Below are positions 17,556 to 27,099 of a stretch of DNA of 64,000 bases, piece after piece. The translations under genes were made by a program, and so were the position numbers. Position 1 is the stretch's first letter. Every line of letters starts with the position of its first letter. The notes under the pieces were generated by a model. It was not told the DNA's origin, did no database searches, and saw only the letters and a program-made list of their open reading frames with translations. The stretch is from Roseiarcus sp963770035. Its GTDB lineage: Bacteria; Pseudomonadota; Alphaproteobacteria; Rhizobiales; Beijerinckiaceae. Where the stretch lies: positions 186,001-250,000 of the forward strand of contig CAVYON010000045.1 in assembly GCA_963770035.1 (NCBI GenBank), in the 5' to 3' direction.

Positions 17556-17980
17556 CGCCTCTCGCCATGCTTGATTATGTGCTCACTCACCCATTTCTCG
17601 AAGTCTATTTCGCAATTTTTATCTTTGGCCATTTTGCGTAGCTGCGCCAGGAGTTCGCCGGACATTCGGCCCTTATACGGGTAACCGTGATAACTCACGC
17701 CGGCGTCGCTGGTTTGCGCCGCGTAGATTGCGCCGTCGTGAACGACATAGAGCGTTTTGGCGTAATCGACATCCCGGTCGCCGCGGCCGGCGGGGATCGC
17801 CTCGCTCAACAGGCTTTGTTTGAGACCATTCGGAAGGGCCCGGTCGCTTGGGCACCTGCCGATCCATTTCTTCGGATCGCCCCGATCGAAGGCGATTTCC
17901 GGCTTATTCCCGCGGCCGACATGTTTATGGCGGTCTCTGCCCTTATCGTAGCGGCGTTGCGGAGGAGGATCGTCGGGCAT
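17552..17980 (-). CDS. Small unknown protein translationally coupled to the ImmA/IrrE peptidase
   Basis: 142 residues from ATG 17980 (MPDDPPPQRRYDKGRDRHKH). The first 60 residues are charged and probably disordered; the rest (KTLYVVHDGAIYAAQTSDAGVSYHGYPYKG then an amphipathic helix AQLRKMAKDKNCEIDFEKWVSEHIIKHG) looks like a small folded domain. No family recognised. Its stop overlaps the start of the peptidase gene by 4 bp, arguing for a stoichiometric pair. An upstream in-frame extension to 18172 would overlap the divergent HTH gene and is not favoured. Confidence 0.6.
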   Translation of the reverse strand: MPDDPPPQRRYDKGRDRHKHVGRGNKPEIAFDRGDPKKWIGRCPSDRALPNGLKQSLLSEAIPAGRGDRDVDYAKTLYVVHDGAIYAAQTSDAGVSYHGYPYKGRMSGELLAQLRKMAKDKNCEIDFEKWVSEHIIKHGERR

Positions 17981-18040
17981 GGCGCTTAGGAGGGACGTTG
18001 GATTACACTCGGACAAGGCGCAACAATACGAGGACGGGAC

Positions 18041-18445
18041 ATGAAGGAGGAATATGATTTTTCCGGCGCGACGCGCGGCAAGTTCTCCCGCCCCGACGCG
18101 GAAACGCCGTTGACGCTCAGTTTCACCGATCTCGTCAAATCCCGCGTCGAGGCCGACCCCGCCTTGCGGCAAGCTTTGTTTCGGGAAGCGGTCCAGACCA
18201 TGCTCGACGGCGACGTCGCCACCGCCAAGTCCGTGCTGCGCGACTACATCAACGCCACGGTGGGCTTCGAGCGCCTCGCTCTCGCGACAGGCACGCCAGC
18301 CAAGAGCCTGATGCGGATGTTCGGCCGCCAGGGCAACCCGACAGCGGAGAATCTCCTAGGTGTCATCAGCGTGCTGCAACAGCAAACCGGCGTGCATCTC
18401 GAGGTGGCGGCAGTGGCGAACGCGGCGCAACAAGCCTTGGATTGA
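18041..18445 (+). CDS. Antitoxin-like HTH regulator upstream of hsdR
   Basis: 134 residues. The N-terminus (MKEEYDFSGATRGKFSRPDAE) looks like the YDFSxxxRGKF motif seen in small antitoxins, and the C-terminus (GFERLALATGTPAKSLMRMFGRQGNPTAENLLGVI, written here in parts) resembles the HTH of addiction-module antidote proteins. It is divergent from the small-protein/peptidase pair and its stop (18443-18445) overlaps a TTG that could start hsdR, so it is in the hsdR operon. It may repress both units. I cannot tell an antitoxin from a restriction controller. Confidence 0.65.
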   Translation: MKEEYDFSGATRGKFSRPDAETPLTLSFTDLVKSRVEADPALRQALFREAVQTMLDGDVATAKSVLRDYINATVGFERLALATGTPAKSLMRMFGRQGNPTAENLLGVISVLQQQTGVHLEVAAVANAAQQALD

Positions 18446-18453
18446 CATCATCG

Positions 18454-21400
18454 ATGTCGCAATTCGCCTTCCTCGCCCCCGAATTTCCCGCCGTGCATGA
18501 ACGCGCCACGCGGGCGGAAAGCCTCGCGCACGGCGATCCGCGCGCCGCCTGCTTCTACGCCCGCCTCGCTCTGGAAGGGATGGTGCAATGGCTCTATCGC
18601 CACGAGGCGAGCCTGCGCGATCCCTACGACACGACGCTCGCCGCGCGCATCCACGAACCGACGTTCCAGAAACTGGTCAGCTCTCCGCTCGTCGCCAAGG
18701 CGCGGATCGTCAAGGACCTCGGCAATGCGGCCGTCCACGAAGCCAGGACCGTGCCGCATGAGCGAGCGGTCACCGCGCTGCGCGAACTGTTTCATCTGTC
18801 CTATTGGCTCGCGCGCACCTATGGCCGAACGGCTCAGCCCGACGCGAACCTCGTTTTCTCGCCCGACGCCCTGCCGCAAACCTCGACGATCGCCGTCGCC
18901 AAGTTGGCGCAGTTGCAGGAGATTGCGCGCCGCTTCGCCGAGACTGTCAAAGCGCGCGAGGACGCCGAACAGAAGCGCCTCGCCTCGGAGGCCGAGCGCG
19001 AGAAACTCGATGCCGAGATCAAGGCGTTGCAGGCGCAGGTGGCCGCGGCGAAAGCGGCGAACGCCAAGTCGCCGGATACGCACGATTACGATGAAGCGAC
19101 CACGCGCGACGCCTTCATTGACCTGTTGCTCTCGGAAGTCGGCTGGACCTTCGTCAAGCCGGGGCATGACACCGAGTATCCGGTCAAGGGTATGCCCAAC
19201 ACTTCGGGCGAAGGCTTCGTCGACTATGTCCTCTGGGGCGACGACGGCAAGCCGCTCGGCATCGTCGAAGCAAAGCGTACCCGGCGCGACCCGCGGGTCG
19301 GGCAACAGCAAGCCAAGCTTTACGCGGATTGCCTCGAAGCCGAATTCGGCCAGCGGCCGATCATCTTCTGTTCCAACGGCTACGAACATTGGCTTTGGGA
19401 CGAGGCGCGGTATCCGCCGCGTCCGGTCTCGGGTTTCCTCAGCAAAGACGAGGTGGGGCTTGCGATCCGCCGCCGCGCGACCCTGAGGCCCTTAGGCTCA
19501 GTCGACGTCAACCCCGAGATTGTCGAGCGATTCTACCAGACGCGCGCCATCCGGCGAGTCTCGGAGGCCTTCGAGAAGGACCATCTGCGCCGCGCGCTGC
19601 TCGTCATGGCGACGGGCGCGGGGAAGACGCGAACGGTCATTGCGCTCGGCGATCTCCTGATGCGGGCTAATTGGGCGCGGCGCGTGCTGTTTCTCGCCGA
19701 TCGCGTCGCCCTGGTGAACCAGGCGGTCAATGCCTTCAAGAGATTTCTGCCTTCGGCCTCGCCGGTGAATCTCGTCACGGAAAAGGATGCTACCGGGCGC
19801 GTTTATGTCTCGACCTATCCGACCATGATGGGCCTGATCGACGAAGCCGCCGACGGCAAGCGCCGCTTCGGCCCGGGCCATTTTGACCTGATCGTGATCG
19901 ACGAGGCGCACCGCTCGATCTATCGCAAGTATGGCGCGATCTTCGACTATTTCGACAGTCTCGTCGTCGGCCTGACGGCCACCCCCAAGGACGAGGTCGA
20001 CCGCGACACCTATCGCCTCTTCAATTTGCAGCGCGGCGTGCCCACCGACGCCTACGGCCTCGACGAGGCGGTCAAGGACGGGTTCCTCGTTCCGCCCAAA
20101 GCGGTTTCCGTGCCGCTGAAATTTCCGCGCGAAGGAATTCGGTACGACGAGCTGTTGGAGGACGAGAAAGAGGCGTGGGATGCGGTCGAATGGGACGAAG
20201 ACGGCAATGTCCCGGTTCAGGTCGAATCCGCCGCCGTCAATAAATGGTTGTTCAACGCCGACACCGTCGACAAGGCGCTCGAACGGCTGATGACCGAGGG
20301 CCTGAAGGTCGCGGACGGCGACCGGCTCGGCAAGACGATCATCTTCGCCAAGAACCACGATCACGCGGCCTTCATCGTCAAGCGGTTCGACGAGGCCTAT
20401 CCGCACCTCAAAGGATCGTTCGCGCGTCTGATCGATTTCAAGACCGAGTACGCCCAGTCGCTGATCGACGATTTCTCGCAGGCCGACAAGCCGCCGCACA
20501 TCGCCGTCTCCGTCGACATGCTCGACACCGGCATCGACGTGCCCGAGGTCGTCAATCTCGTGTTCTTCAAAATCGTGCGCTCGAAGACGAAGTTCTGGCA
20601 GATGCTTGGGCGCGGAACGCGATTGTGCCCCAACCTCTTCGGGCCGGGCCGGCACAAACAGCACTACCTCGTCTTCGATCTTTGCCAGAATTTTGAGTTC
20701 TTCAATCAGAATCCCGAACTCGCCGATGGCGCGCCAGGCGATTCGCTCAGCAAGCGCCTCTTCGTCGAGCGCGTACAGTTAGTCGTCGAGATCGACAAGC
20801 ACTTCAATCCAGTCGAGCAGGAGGAAAGCTCGGGCGAGTACCGACAAGCGCCGACGCCGATCATCCACGCCAGCGAGCCGGGCTCGGCGATTGACGTCGA
20901 GGCCCAGCATCGCGAGTTGCGCGAGGACGTCGCCAAGCGGCTGCGCGACGAAATTTCGGGGATGAGCGTCGACAATTTCATCGTCCGGCCGAAGCGCCGC
21001 TACGTCGAAAAGTTCGCGGACTCCGCGATCTGGTCGAACATTGGCGCAAACGAAAGCGCCGAGCTCATCGAGCATGTCGCGGGGCTGCCGAGCGCGCTGG
21101 AAGACGACGATCTCGCCGCGAAGGAATTCGATCTCCTGATCCTTCGGACGCAGCTCGCGCTCTTGCGCGCTGAACCGGGATTTGCCGCGCTGCGAGGCAA
21201 GATCGTCGCCATCGCAGGGCTGCTCGAGGAAATTTCCACTGTGCCGATGGTGGCCAAGGAACTGGAATTGATCCTCGCCATTCAGAGCGAGGACTTCTGG
21301 CAGGACATCGCCGGTCCGATCCTCGAAACCGTGCGCCGCCGGCTGCGCGCGCTGATCAAACTGATCGAGATCAAGCGCCGGCCGATCGTCTACACCGATT

Positions 21401-21924
21401 TCGAGGACGAAATCGGCGTGAGCGCCGAGATCGCAATTCGCGGCGTCAATGTCGGAACCGACATGGACCGCTTTCGCGCCAAGGCGCGCCACTTCCTCAA
21501 AGAGAACGCCAATAAGCTCGCGGTCCTGAAGCTGCGGCGCGACGAGCCGTTGACGCCTACCGATCTCGCCGAATTGGAGCGCATCTTTGTCGCCGCCGGC
21601 GCCGAGCCGGCCGAGATCGAAGCCGTCCGGGCGGAAGGCGGACTCGGCCTCTTTGTGCGCTCGCTCGTCGGCCTGGATCGCGAAGCCGCAAAAAAGGCCT
21701 TTGCCGATTTCCTGGCAGCGCGAAAGCCCACAGCCGACCAGATCGAGTTCGTCAACATGATCGTCGACCATCTGACCGACCGCGGCGTGATGGAGCCCCG
21801 GCTGCTCTACGAAAGCCCGTTCACCGACATCAACCCGTTGGGCGTCGAGGGCCTATTCGGGCAGCAAGGCGCCGCAGAGGTCATTTCGATTGTCGAGGGC
21901 GTCAATCGGCGAGCGGCGGCTTGA
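18454..21924 (+). CDS. hsdR: Type I restriction enzyme motor/nuclease subunit HsdR
   Basis: 1156 residues. N-terminal DUF4145-type helical domain (FYARLALEGMVQWLYRHEA, about 1-125), a coiled coil (about 165-205), the R nuclease domain (DTEYPVKGMPN, then GFVDYVLWGDDGKPLGIVEA, with D and ExK motifs), SF2 helicase motor with Walker A ATGAGKT near 385 and DEAH near 482, motif VI region QMLGRGTRL, and a C-terminal HsdM-binding helical domain. It translocates and cuts unmodified DNA. ATG 18454 is chosen; TTG 18442 overlapping the previous stop is the alternative. Encoded in full, but separated from hsdM by the IS and the embedded opposite-strand pair. Confidence 0.92.
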   Translation: MSQFAFLAPEFPAVHERATRAESLAHGDPRAACFYARLALEGMVQWLYRHEASLRDPYDTTLAARIHEPTFQKLVSSPLVAKARIVKDLGNAAVHEARTVPHERAVTALRELFHLSYWLARTYGRTAQPDANLVFSPDALPQTSTIAVAKLAQLQEIARRFAETVKAREDAEQKRLASEAEREKLDAEIKALQAQVAAAKAANAKSPDTHDYDEATTRDAFIDLLLSEVGWTFVKPGHDTEYPVKGMPNTSGEGFVDYVLWGDDGKPLGIVEAKRTRRDPRVGQQQAKLYADCLEAEFGQRPIIFCSNGYEHWLWDEARYPPRPVSGFLSKDEVGLAIRRRATLRPLGSVDVNPEIVERFYQTRAIRRVSEAFEKDHLRRALLVMATGAGKTRTVIALGDLLMRANWARRVLFLADRVALVNQAVNAFKRFLPSASPVNLVTEKDATGRVYVSTYPTMMGLIDEAADGKRRFGPGHFDLIVIDEAHRSIYRKYGAIFDYFDSLVVGLTATPKDEVDRDTYRLFNLQRGVPTDAYGLDEAVKDGFLVPPKAVSVPLKFPREGIRYDELLEDEKEAWDAVEWDEDGNVPVQVESAAVNKWLFNADTVDKALERLMTEGLKVADGDRLGKTIIFAKNHDHAAFIVKRFDEAYPHLKGSFARLIDFKTEYAQSLIDDFSQADKPPHIAVSVDMLDTGIDVPEVVNLVFFKIVRSKTKFWQMLGRGTRLCPNLFGPGRHKQHYLVFDLCQNFEFFNQNPELADGAPGDSLSKRLFVERVQLVVEIDKHFNPVEQEESSGEYRQAPTPIIHASEPGSAIDVEAQHRELREDVAKRLRDEISGMSVDNFIVRPKRRYVEKFADSAIWSNIGANESAELIEHVAGLPSALEDDDLAAKEFDLLILRTQLALLRAEPGFAALRGKIVAIAGLLEEISTVPMVAKELELILAIQSEDFWQDIAGPILETVRRRLRALIKLIEIKRRPIVYTDFEDEIGVSAEIAIRGVNVGTDMDRFRAKARHFLKENANKLAVLKLRRDEPLTPTDLAELERIFVAAGAEPAEIEAVRAEGGLGLFVRSLVGLDREAAKKAFADFLAARKPTADQIEFVNMIVDHLTDRGVMEPRLLYESPFTDINPLGVEGLFGQQGAAEVISIVEGVNRRAAA

Positions 21925-22544
21925 ACGCACGCACCGCGCCCGGCAGCATCGACGTGATCAACGACAACGATCCGACCGGACCGCGCCGGAGCTGGCTCTC
22001 CGAGTCGAAGAGCACCGGGCGGCAGGACTATAATCTCGACGGCGCGATCTGCCTGCGCGGCCTCGTGACCGGACAATCGCCCGAGGCGAAGCGCGTGCAG
22101 GCCGGGATCGTCGAATTCGTGGCGAGCGGACGGCTCGACGGCAAGCCGACGATCATCGTCCACGGCCGCAACGATGACCGCGTGCCGGTCAGCTTCTCAT
22201 CGCGTCCCTATGTCGGGTTGAACGACCTTCAGGACGGCGCGCGCTCGCAACTGCGCTACATCGAGGTGACCAACGCCGAGCATTTCGGGACCGACCTGCC
22301 GGGCTTCGACACCCGAATGATCCCGCTGACGCTCTATCACCTGCGGGCGCTTGATCTGATGTGGGATCACCTGACCAAAGGCGCGGCGCTGCCAGAGAGC
22401 CAGGTCCTGCACACTACGCCGCGCGGCGGCGAGGCCGGGCACGCCCCGCCACTCGAGGCCGGCAACGTGCCGCCCATCCCGCTCGCGCCGCGGCCGGAGG
22501 ACCGCGTCAGCGTGGAGAAGGGACGTTTGAGAATTCCTGAATAG
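21921..22544 (+). pseudogene. C-terminal remnant of a 3-hydroxybutyrate oligomer hydrolase
   Basis: About 208 codons match the end of the D-(-)-3-hydroxybutyrate oligomer hydrolase family (usual length near 700): GKPTIIVHGRNDDRVPV, RYIEVTNAEHFGTDLPGF, then the family tail SQVLHTTPRGGEAG… NVPPIPLAP… GRLRIPE. The N-terminal two thirds with the catalytic serine are missing, and the fragment begins within 4 bp of the hsdR stop. It therefore marks the right junction of the restriction island: the island replaced or split this poly-hydroxybutyrate degradation gene. Confidence 0.8.
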
Positions 22545-22560
22545 TGGAGGCCGATCGACG

Positions 22561-22607
22561 CCTGTGGCAGTCGGCTTGCGACTTCGGCGCGCGGGTTGCG
22601 TAATCCG
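22561..22607. repeat. Direct repeat bracketing the ABC/ADPRH operon, left copy
   Basis: Shares about 48 bp with 29250-29297, including GACTTCGGC and GGTTGCGTAATCC in the same order and spacing. Together they flank the 22.9-29.2 kb sugar operon in direct orientation. The rest of 22545-22889 holds only a short frame (22596-22835) of unknown meaning that may be a gene remnant. Confidence 0.55.
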
Positions 22608-22889
22608 TCGGCGGCGATGCAACTCGCGACGGCGGACGTGATGATGAGCCGTCCGCCGAACCCCTATCCGAAGCGGGCGCATTACGACGGCCCCGGCGGT
22701 CCGGCCGAGGCGTCGAGCTTCTCGTGGGTCGAGGCGGCGCGCTATCCGAATCCGCTCAACGCCCGCTGGCGCAGGTGCAGACGGCGAATCGCGGCGCCGC
22801 GGTCAAAACCTGTTGCCGGTGTTAGGACTAGGTGATACGTATAAGTGAAGATCGCGTGACCATGCGCGGGGGAACGTCCGAACGCCCTA

Positions 22890-23900
22890 ATGCCCTACCA
22901 GCGGATCACTCAGCGCGAAGTGGCCAAGGCCGCGGGCGTGTCGCAAGCGACCGTCTCGATGGTCATGAACCGCAGTCAGGCGCACGCCATTCCGCGCCCG
23001 ACCTTCGATCGGGTGATGCAGGTCGCTCGCGAACTGGGCTACGTTCCCAACCGGCAGGCGCAGGCGCTGAAGACCAGGCGAACCCGAACGCTCGCCTGCG
23101 TCATGCCGGACGTGACCAATCCCTTCTATCCCTCGCTTCTTAGGGGGGTCCAAACGATCGCCGACGCGGCCGGCTACGACGTGATTGCGCTCAACACCGA
23201 TGGCTCGGCCGAGCGGGAGCGCCGATTTCTGGATTGGAGCCTCAGAGGGACCATCGACGGCGTGGTCGGCGTGTTCTTCAAGATTAGGGCGGACGATTTC
23301 CAGGCGATCGTGCGGGCGAGCATCGCGGTCGTACGCATCGAAGCCTCGGCGAAGCACGGCGGCCCGTTGCCGATCGACAACCTTTTCGTCGACAACGTGG
23401 CCGCGGCCGCGGAAGCGACACGCTATCTCATCGCCCGCGGCCACCGCCGGATTGCGATGATCGTGGGCAGGGGCGGGCCGGAGCGCAATCGCATCGACGG
23501 TTATCTGCAGACCCTATCCGAAGTGGGCGACACGCCTCAGGTGGTCACCGGCGGAGAATTCAATCAGGAGGGCGGGTACCGGGCGGCGCGCGACATTCTT
23601 CAAAATGGGCGCCGGCCGACGGCAATCTTCGCCGGCAACGACCTGATGGCGCTCGGCGCCATGGCGGCGATCCGCGAGACGGGACTGACGATCCCCGACG
23701 ACATCGCACTCATGGGTTTCGACGACACCTTCGCCGCCAGCGTGGTGAGCCCGCAGCTCTCGACCGTCAGCCAGCGTCAGTTTTCCCTTGGCCAGGTGGC
23801 CACGGAAATGCTGCTTCAACGCCTTGATGACCTGCCGCCGGACACGCCCGGCCGGGTTCGGGAAATGCCGTTCGAAGTCGTCAAGCGGCAGTCGGCATGA
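22890..23900 (+). CDS. LacI-family transcriptional repressor
   Basis: 336 residues: N-terminal LacI HTH (TQREVAKAAGVSQATVSMVMN, residues 6-26) with hinge helix, then a periplasmic-binding-like sugar effector domain (VMPDVTNPFYPSLLRGV, DIALMGFDDTFAASVVSPQLSTV). ATG 22890 gives the expected distance to the HTH. It is the first gene before the sugar-binding protein and very likely represses the operon until its sugar ligand binds. A small dyad CCGT-CGA-ACGG just after its stop (near 23909-23919) could be the operator. Confidence 0.9.
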   Translation: MPYQRITQREVAKAAGVSQATVSMVMNRSQAHAIPRPTFDRVMQVARELGYVPNRQAQALKTRRTRTLACVMPDVTNPFYPSLLRGVQTIADAAGYDVIALNTDGSAERERRFLDWSLRGTIDGVVGVFFKIRADDFQAIVRASIAVVRIEASAKHGGPLPIDNLFVDNVAAAAEATRYLIARGHRRIAMIVGRGGPERNRIDGYLQTLSEVGDTPQVVTGGEFNQEGGYRAARDILQNGRRPTAIFAGNDLMALGAMAAIRETGLTIPDDIALMGFDDTFAASVVSPQLSTVSQRQFSLGQVATEMLLQRLDDLPPDTPGRVREMPFEVVKRQSA

Positions 23901-23944
23901 AGGGATAACCGTCGAACGGCGGAAACTTGGAGGAGGAAAGGGCA

Positions 23945-25291
23945 ATGGCTACACACACACGACCCAACTCAGGCAGATTGGCGTTGCGGGTCATATCGGC
24001 GCTCGTCGCGACCGCGACGATTGCGACGGCCGCGATGGCGGACGGGCCGATCACCCTCTGGTATCAGCGCGGCGGCAACCCCGATCAGCAGCGGATTCTG
24101 CAGAAGGATCTGGTGGCGCCGTTCAACGCGGCGCATCCCTCGACGCCGCTCACCCTCGACGTTCAGGCCGGCGCGAACGGCGACAAAAAGATCCGGATGG
24201 CGGTGCTGTCCGGCAAGGGCCCGGACATCGTGATGACCCCAGGCCCGAGCACGACTCTGGCCCTCGTCCAGTCCGGCCATCTGCTGGCGCTCGACGACTG
24301 CATCAAGAAAACCGGCCTCGACAAGCGCATCCTGGCGCCGATGCTGAAGACCGGCGACTACAAGGGCCACAATTACGCCCTGCCGCGCACGTTCGAGACC
24401 ATGGTCCTCTATTACAACAAAACCCTGTTCGACAAGAACGGCTGGACCCCCCCGAAGACGGCGGAGGAGTTGAACACGCTCGCCCAGGCGATGCAGGCCA
24501 AGAATATCACGCCGTTCTCGGTCGGAAACGGCGACTGGCGTCCCGCCAATGAGTGGCACGTTTCCGTAATTCTCAATCACTACGCCGGGCCGGACAACGT
24601 TGCGAAGGCCTTGAGGGGCGAGATCCCGTGGACGGACCCCGTCTTCGTCAAGGCCATCGACATGCTGAACGACTGGTACCAGAAGGGATGGTTCGGCAAG
24701 AACTACTTCTCGCTGACCGGCGACCAGCAGGCGCTGCTGCTCGCCAAGGGCGAAGCCGGAATGGCGCCGAACGGAACGTTCTCGTTCGACAACATGGTCG
24801 CCGCGTTCAAGCAGACCGGGCAGGAGCTCGGCGTGGCGCCCCTTCCGAGCCTGCGGGAGGGCGTGCCGTATCCGCTCTATGTCGTGGGCAGCGGCAGCAC
24901 GATGTCGATCAACAAGGATTCGGCCAATCCCGACGCGGCCTGCAGCTTCCTCGACTATCTCTATTCCGACGCCTTCTACGACAGGATCAGCAAGGATTGG
25001 CCGGGCGACTGGAACCTGCCCCTGACGTCGATCAACGAAGAGCGGCTGACCAAAAACGTGTCTCCGCTGTTTGCCGTCACCTTCGCCCGGTTCGCCAAGG
25101 GCGTCGCCGACGGCAACTACGGCTATACGACATGGACCTTCTGGCCGCCGGCGACCGAAGACTATCTGATCCACGGGATGGAGCAGGTCTGGCTGAAGCA
25201 GATCTCGACCGAGGACTACCTGAAGAAGATGCAGGCGACCTTCGCCCAGGAACTGGCGGAAGGCAAAGTGCCGGAAATCGCCCCGCGCTGA
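23945..25291 (+). CDS. Sugar ABC transporter, periplasmic binding protein
   Basis: 448-residue family-1 extracellular solute-binding protein. The N-terminus has a basic stretch and hydrophobic core ending in AMADGP (cleavage near residue 33), so it is exported. Core motifs: LWYQRGGNPDQQRIL, DIVMTPGPSTTLALVQSGHLLALDD, GEAGMAPNGTFSFDNMVAAF, VVGSGSTMSINKDS. ATG 23945 is set by a strong AGGAGGAAAG site at 23931-23940. First of the transport genes; the sugar is unknown, possibly a nucleoside or glycoside given the glycohydrolase-like partner. Confidence 0.9.
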   Translation: MATHTRPNSGRLALRVISALVATATIATAAMADGPITLWYQRGGNPDQQRILQKDLVAPFNAAHPSTPLTLDVQAGANGDKKIRMAVLSGKGPDIVMTPGPSTTLALVQSGHLLALDDCIKKTGLDKRILAPMLKTGDYKGHNYALPRTFETMVLYYNKTLFDKNGWTPPKTAEELNTLAQAMQAKNITPFSVGNGDWRPANEWHVSVILNHYAGPDNVAKALRGEIPWTDPVFVKAIDMLNDWYQKGWFGKNYFSLTGDQQALLLAKGEAGMAPNGTFSFDNMVAAFKQTGQELGVAPLPSLREGVPYPLYVVGSGSTMSINKDSANPDAACSFLDYLYSDAFYDRISKDWPGDWNLPLTSINEERLTKNVSPLFAVTFARFAKGVADGNYGYTTWTFWPPATEDYLIHGMEQVWLKQISTEDYLKKMQATFAQELAEGKVPEIAPR

Positions 25292-25383
25292 ATGGCGGCA
25301 TCCGGAGGGGCGGTCACCGCCCCTTTCGGATGCCCTCGCCCCGACCGGCGCTTCGTCTCTCCGACCGGCTTTCGTGACCGCCG

Positions 25384-26220
25384 ATGCCCTTTCTCATCCC
25401 GGCTCTTCTCATCAATGTCGTCATTATTCTGGTCCCGGCCTTTCTCACGCTCGCGATGGCCTTCTTCGAATGGGACGGCGCAACGACGCCGGTCTTCGCC
25501 GGGTTCGATAATTTCCGGGCCATCTTCGATGATCCGGTGTTCTTTTCGGCGCTGCTCAACAACATCAAATGGACCTTGATTTTCCTCACGATTCCAATCG
25601 TGATGGGGTTCTTCGCCGGCTCCATGCTGCTGGTCGCGCGCCGCGGACGAGCATTCTTTCAGGCCGTCTACTTCCTGCCGGTCATTATTGCGACCGTGGT
25701 GGTCGCGCGCGTTTGGCAGGGCATGATCTACAATCCGGAATCCGGAATGGTGGGCTGGCTCAACCTGCACGGGTTCGCCCTCGCCGACCCTCTGACCAAC
25801 GTCTCCATCTCGCTCTACGCCGTCGCGGCGGTCGATCTCTGGCATTGGTGGGGGTTTCTGGCCGTGGTGTTCTTTGCCGCGCTTCGCCAGGTCGACACGG
25901 CGCAGATCGACGCGGCGCTGATGGACGGCGCCGGCTTCTTCCAGTTGATGCGCCACATCCTGCTGCCCGCGATCCGGCCGACCATCACGCTGATGATGAT
26001 CATGACTGTGATCTGGTCCTTCCTGGCGTTCGATTTCGTCTATGTCCTGACGCAGGGCGGCCCCGCCTATTCCAGCGAGGTGCTGTCGACGCTCTCTTAC
26101 CGCTACGCGTTCTTCAATTACACGATGGGCCCGGCGGCCGCCGTCGCCCTGGTGATCAGCTTCTTCGGCCTGATCGCGACCGCCTTCTATGTGCGGCTTC
26201 AGCAGGGAGAGGACGATTGA
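25384..26220 (+). CDS. Sugar ABC transporter permease (MalF-type)
   Basis: 278 residues with six TM helices and the EAA loop (…DAALMDGAGFFQLMRHILLPAIRP) that contacts the ATPase. It begins directly with a TM segment (MPFLIPALLINVVIILVPAF). Overlaps the second permease by 4 bp (TTGA), so the two are translationally coupled and should form a heterodimer. Confidence 0.9.
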   Translation: MPFLIPALLINVVIILVPAFLTLAMAFFEWDGATTPVFAGFDNFRAIFDDPVFFSALLNNIKWTLIFLTIPIVMGFFAGSMLLVARRGRAFFQAVYFLPVIIATVVVARVWQGMIYNPESGMVGWLNLHGFALADPLTNVSISLYAVAAVDLWHWWGFLAVVFFAALRQVDTAQIDAALMDGAGFFQLMRHILLPAIRPTITLMMIMTVIWSFLAFDFVYVLTQGGPAYSSEVLSTLSYRYAFFNYTMGPAAAVALVISFFGLIATAFYVRLQQGEDD

Positions 26221-27050
26221 TCAATCAGATCGGCAAAGGAACCCTCGCCTTCTCCTACGCGCTTCTGGCGATCGGCGCGGCGATTGCGCTTTTTCCGCTC
26301 GCCTTGATGGTGGTGAGCGCCCTGAAAACGAGCGCCGAAATCGTCGCCAATCCGCTGGCCCTGCCCAGAGTCGTGCAGTGGGTCAACTTTTCCCGCGCCT
26401 GGACGGACGCGCAGCTTGGCCGCTCGCTCATGAATAGCGCCGAAGTGACCGGCCTGACCGTGCTCTTGATCTGCTCGACCGGGTCGATGGCGGCTTACGC
26501 CCTGGTTCGCCAGTCGACCCCCGCGCTGAAGTGGATCAGCGCCTATTTCCTCGCGACGACGACGCTGCCGATCCAGTTGTTCCTGTTTCCGCTCTACTTC
26601 GGCTACGCGCGCCTCGGACTGATCGACAACGTCTTCGCCCTGTCGCTGGTGTACACGGCGCTCTTCAGCCCCTTTTCGATCTTCCTGCTGCGCACCTACT
26701 TCCTGGCGATCCCGCGGGATATCGAGGAAGCCGCGATCATGGACGGGGCCAATCGCTGGCAGATCTATTACAAGATCTGCCTGCCGATCATTTCGCCGGG
26801 CCTCGTCACAGTCGCCGTCATCTCCGGCCTCAACACCTGGAACGAGTTCCTGATCTCGTCGACCTTCCTGCAGAGCCACGACGCGCAGACCGCAATCGTC
26901 CGGTTCTACACGCTCGGCGGCCAGTACTCGAGCGACTGGGGGGAGATCATGGCGGCGGCGATCATCATCGTGGCGCCCGCGGTCGTCTTCTTCCTCGCCA
27001 TGCAACGCCGCTTCATCGAAGGCATGGCCAGCGGTTCCGTCAAAGGGTGA
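26217..27050 (+). CDS. Sugar ABC transporter permease (MalG-type)
   Basis: 277 residues, six TM helices, EAA loop EEAAIMDGANRWQIYYKICLP and the C-terminal FIEGMASGSVKG ending typical of the MalG class. The start is TTG 26217, overlapping the stop of the first permease, with a purine-rich site upstream; the longer frame that begins at 25569 is out of step with the MalG family and is discarded. No ATP-binding gene follows, so the ATPase must be shared and encoded elsewhere. Confidence 0.88.
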   Translation: MINQIGKGTLAFSYALLAIGAAIALFPLALMVVSALKTSAEIVANPLALPRVVQWVNFSRAWTDAQLGRSLMNSAEVTGLTVLLICSTGSMAAYALVRQSTPALKWISAYFLATTTLPIQLFLFPLYFGYARLGLIDNVFALSLVYTALFSPFSIFLLRTYFLAIPRDIEEAAIMDGANRWQIYYKICLPIISPGLVTVAVISGLNTWNEFLISSTFLQSHDAQTAIVRFYTLGGQYSSDWGEIMAAAIIIVAPAVVFFLAMQRRFIEGMASGSVKG

Positions 27051-27099
27051 TCGCCCGACCCAAAGCTCTCGGTTCCTCTCCTGAAGGGAAGCAAAGACA

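Noticed and set aside
25569..26216. Long N-terminal extension of the second permease gene
   Set aside because: It would overlap the whole first permease in another frame and is Arg-rich; MalG family length fits the TTG at 26217.
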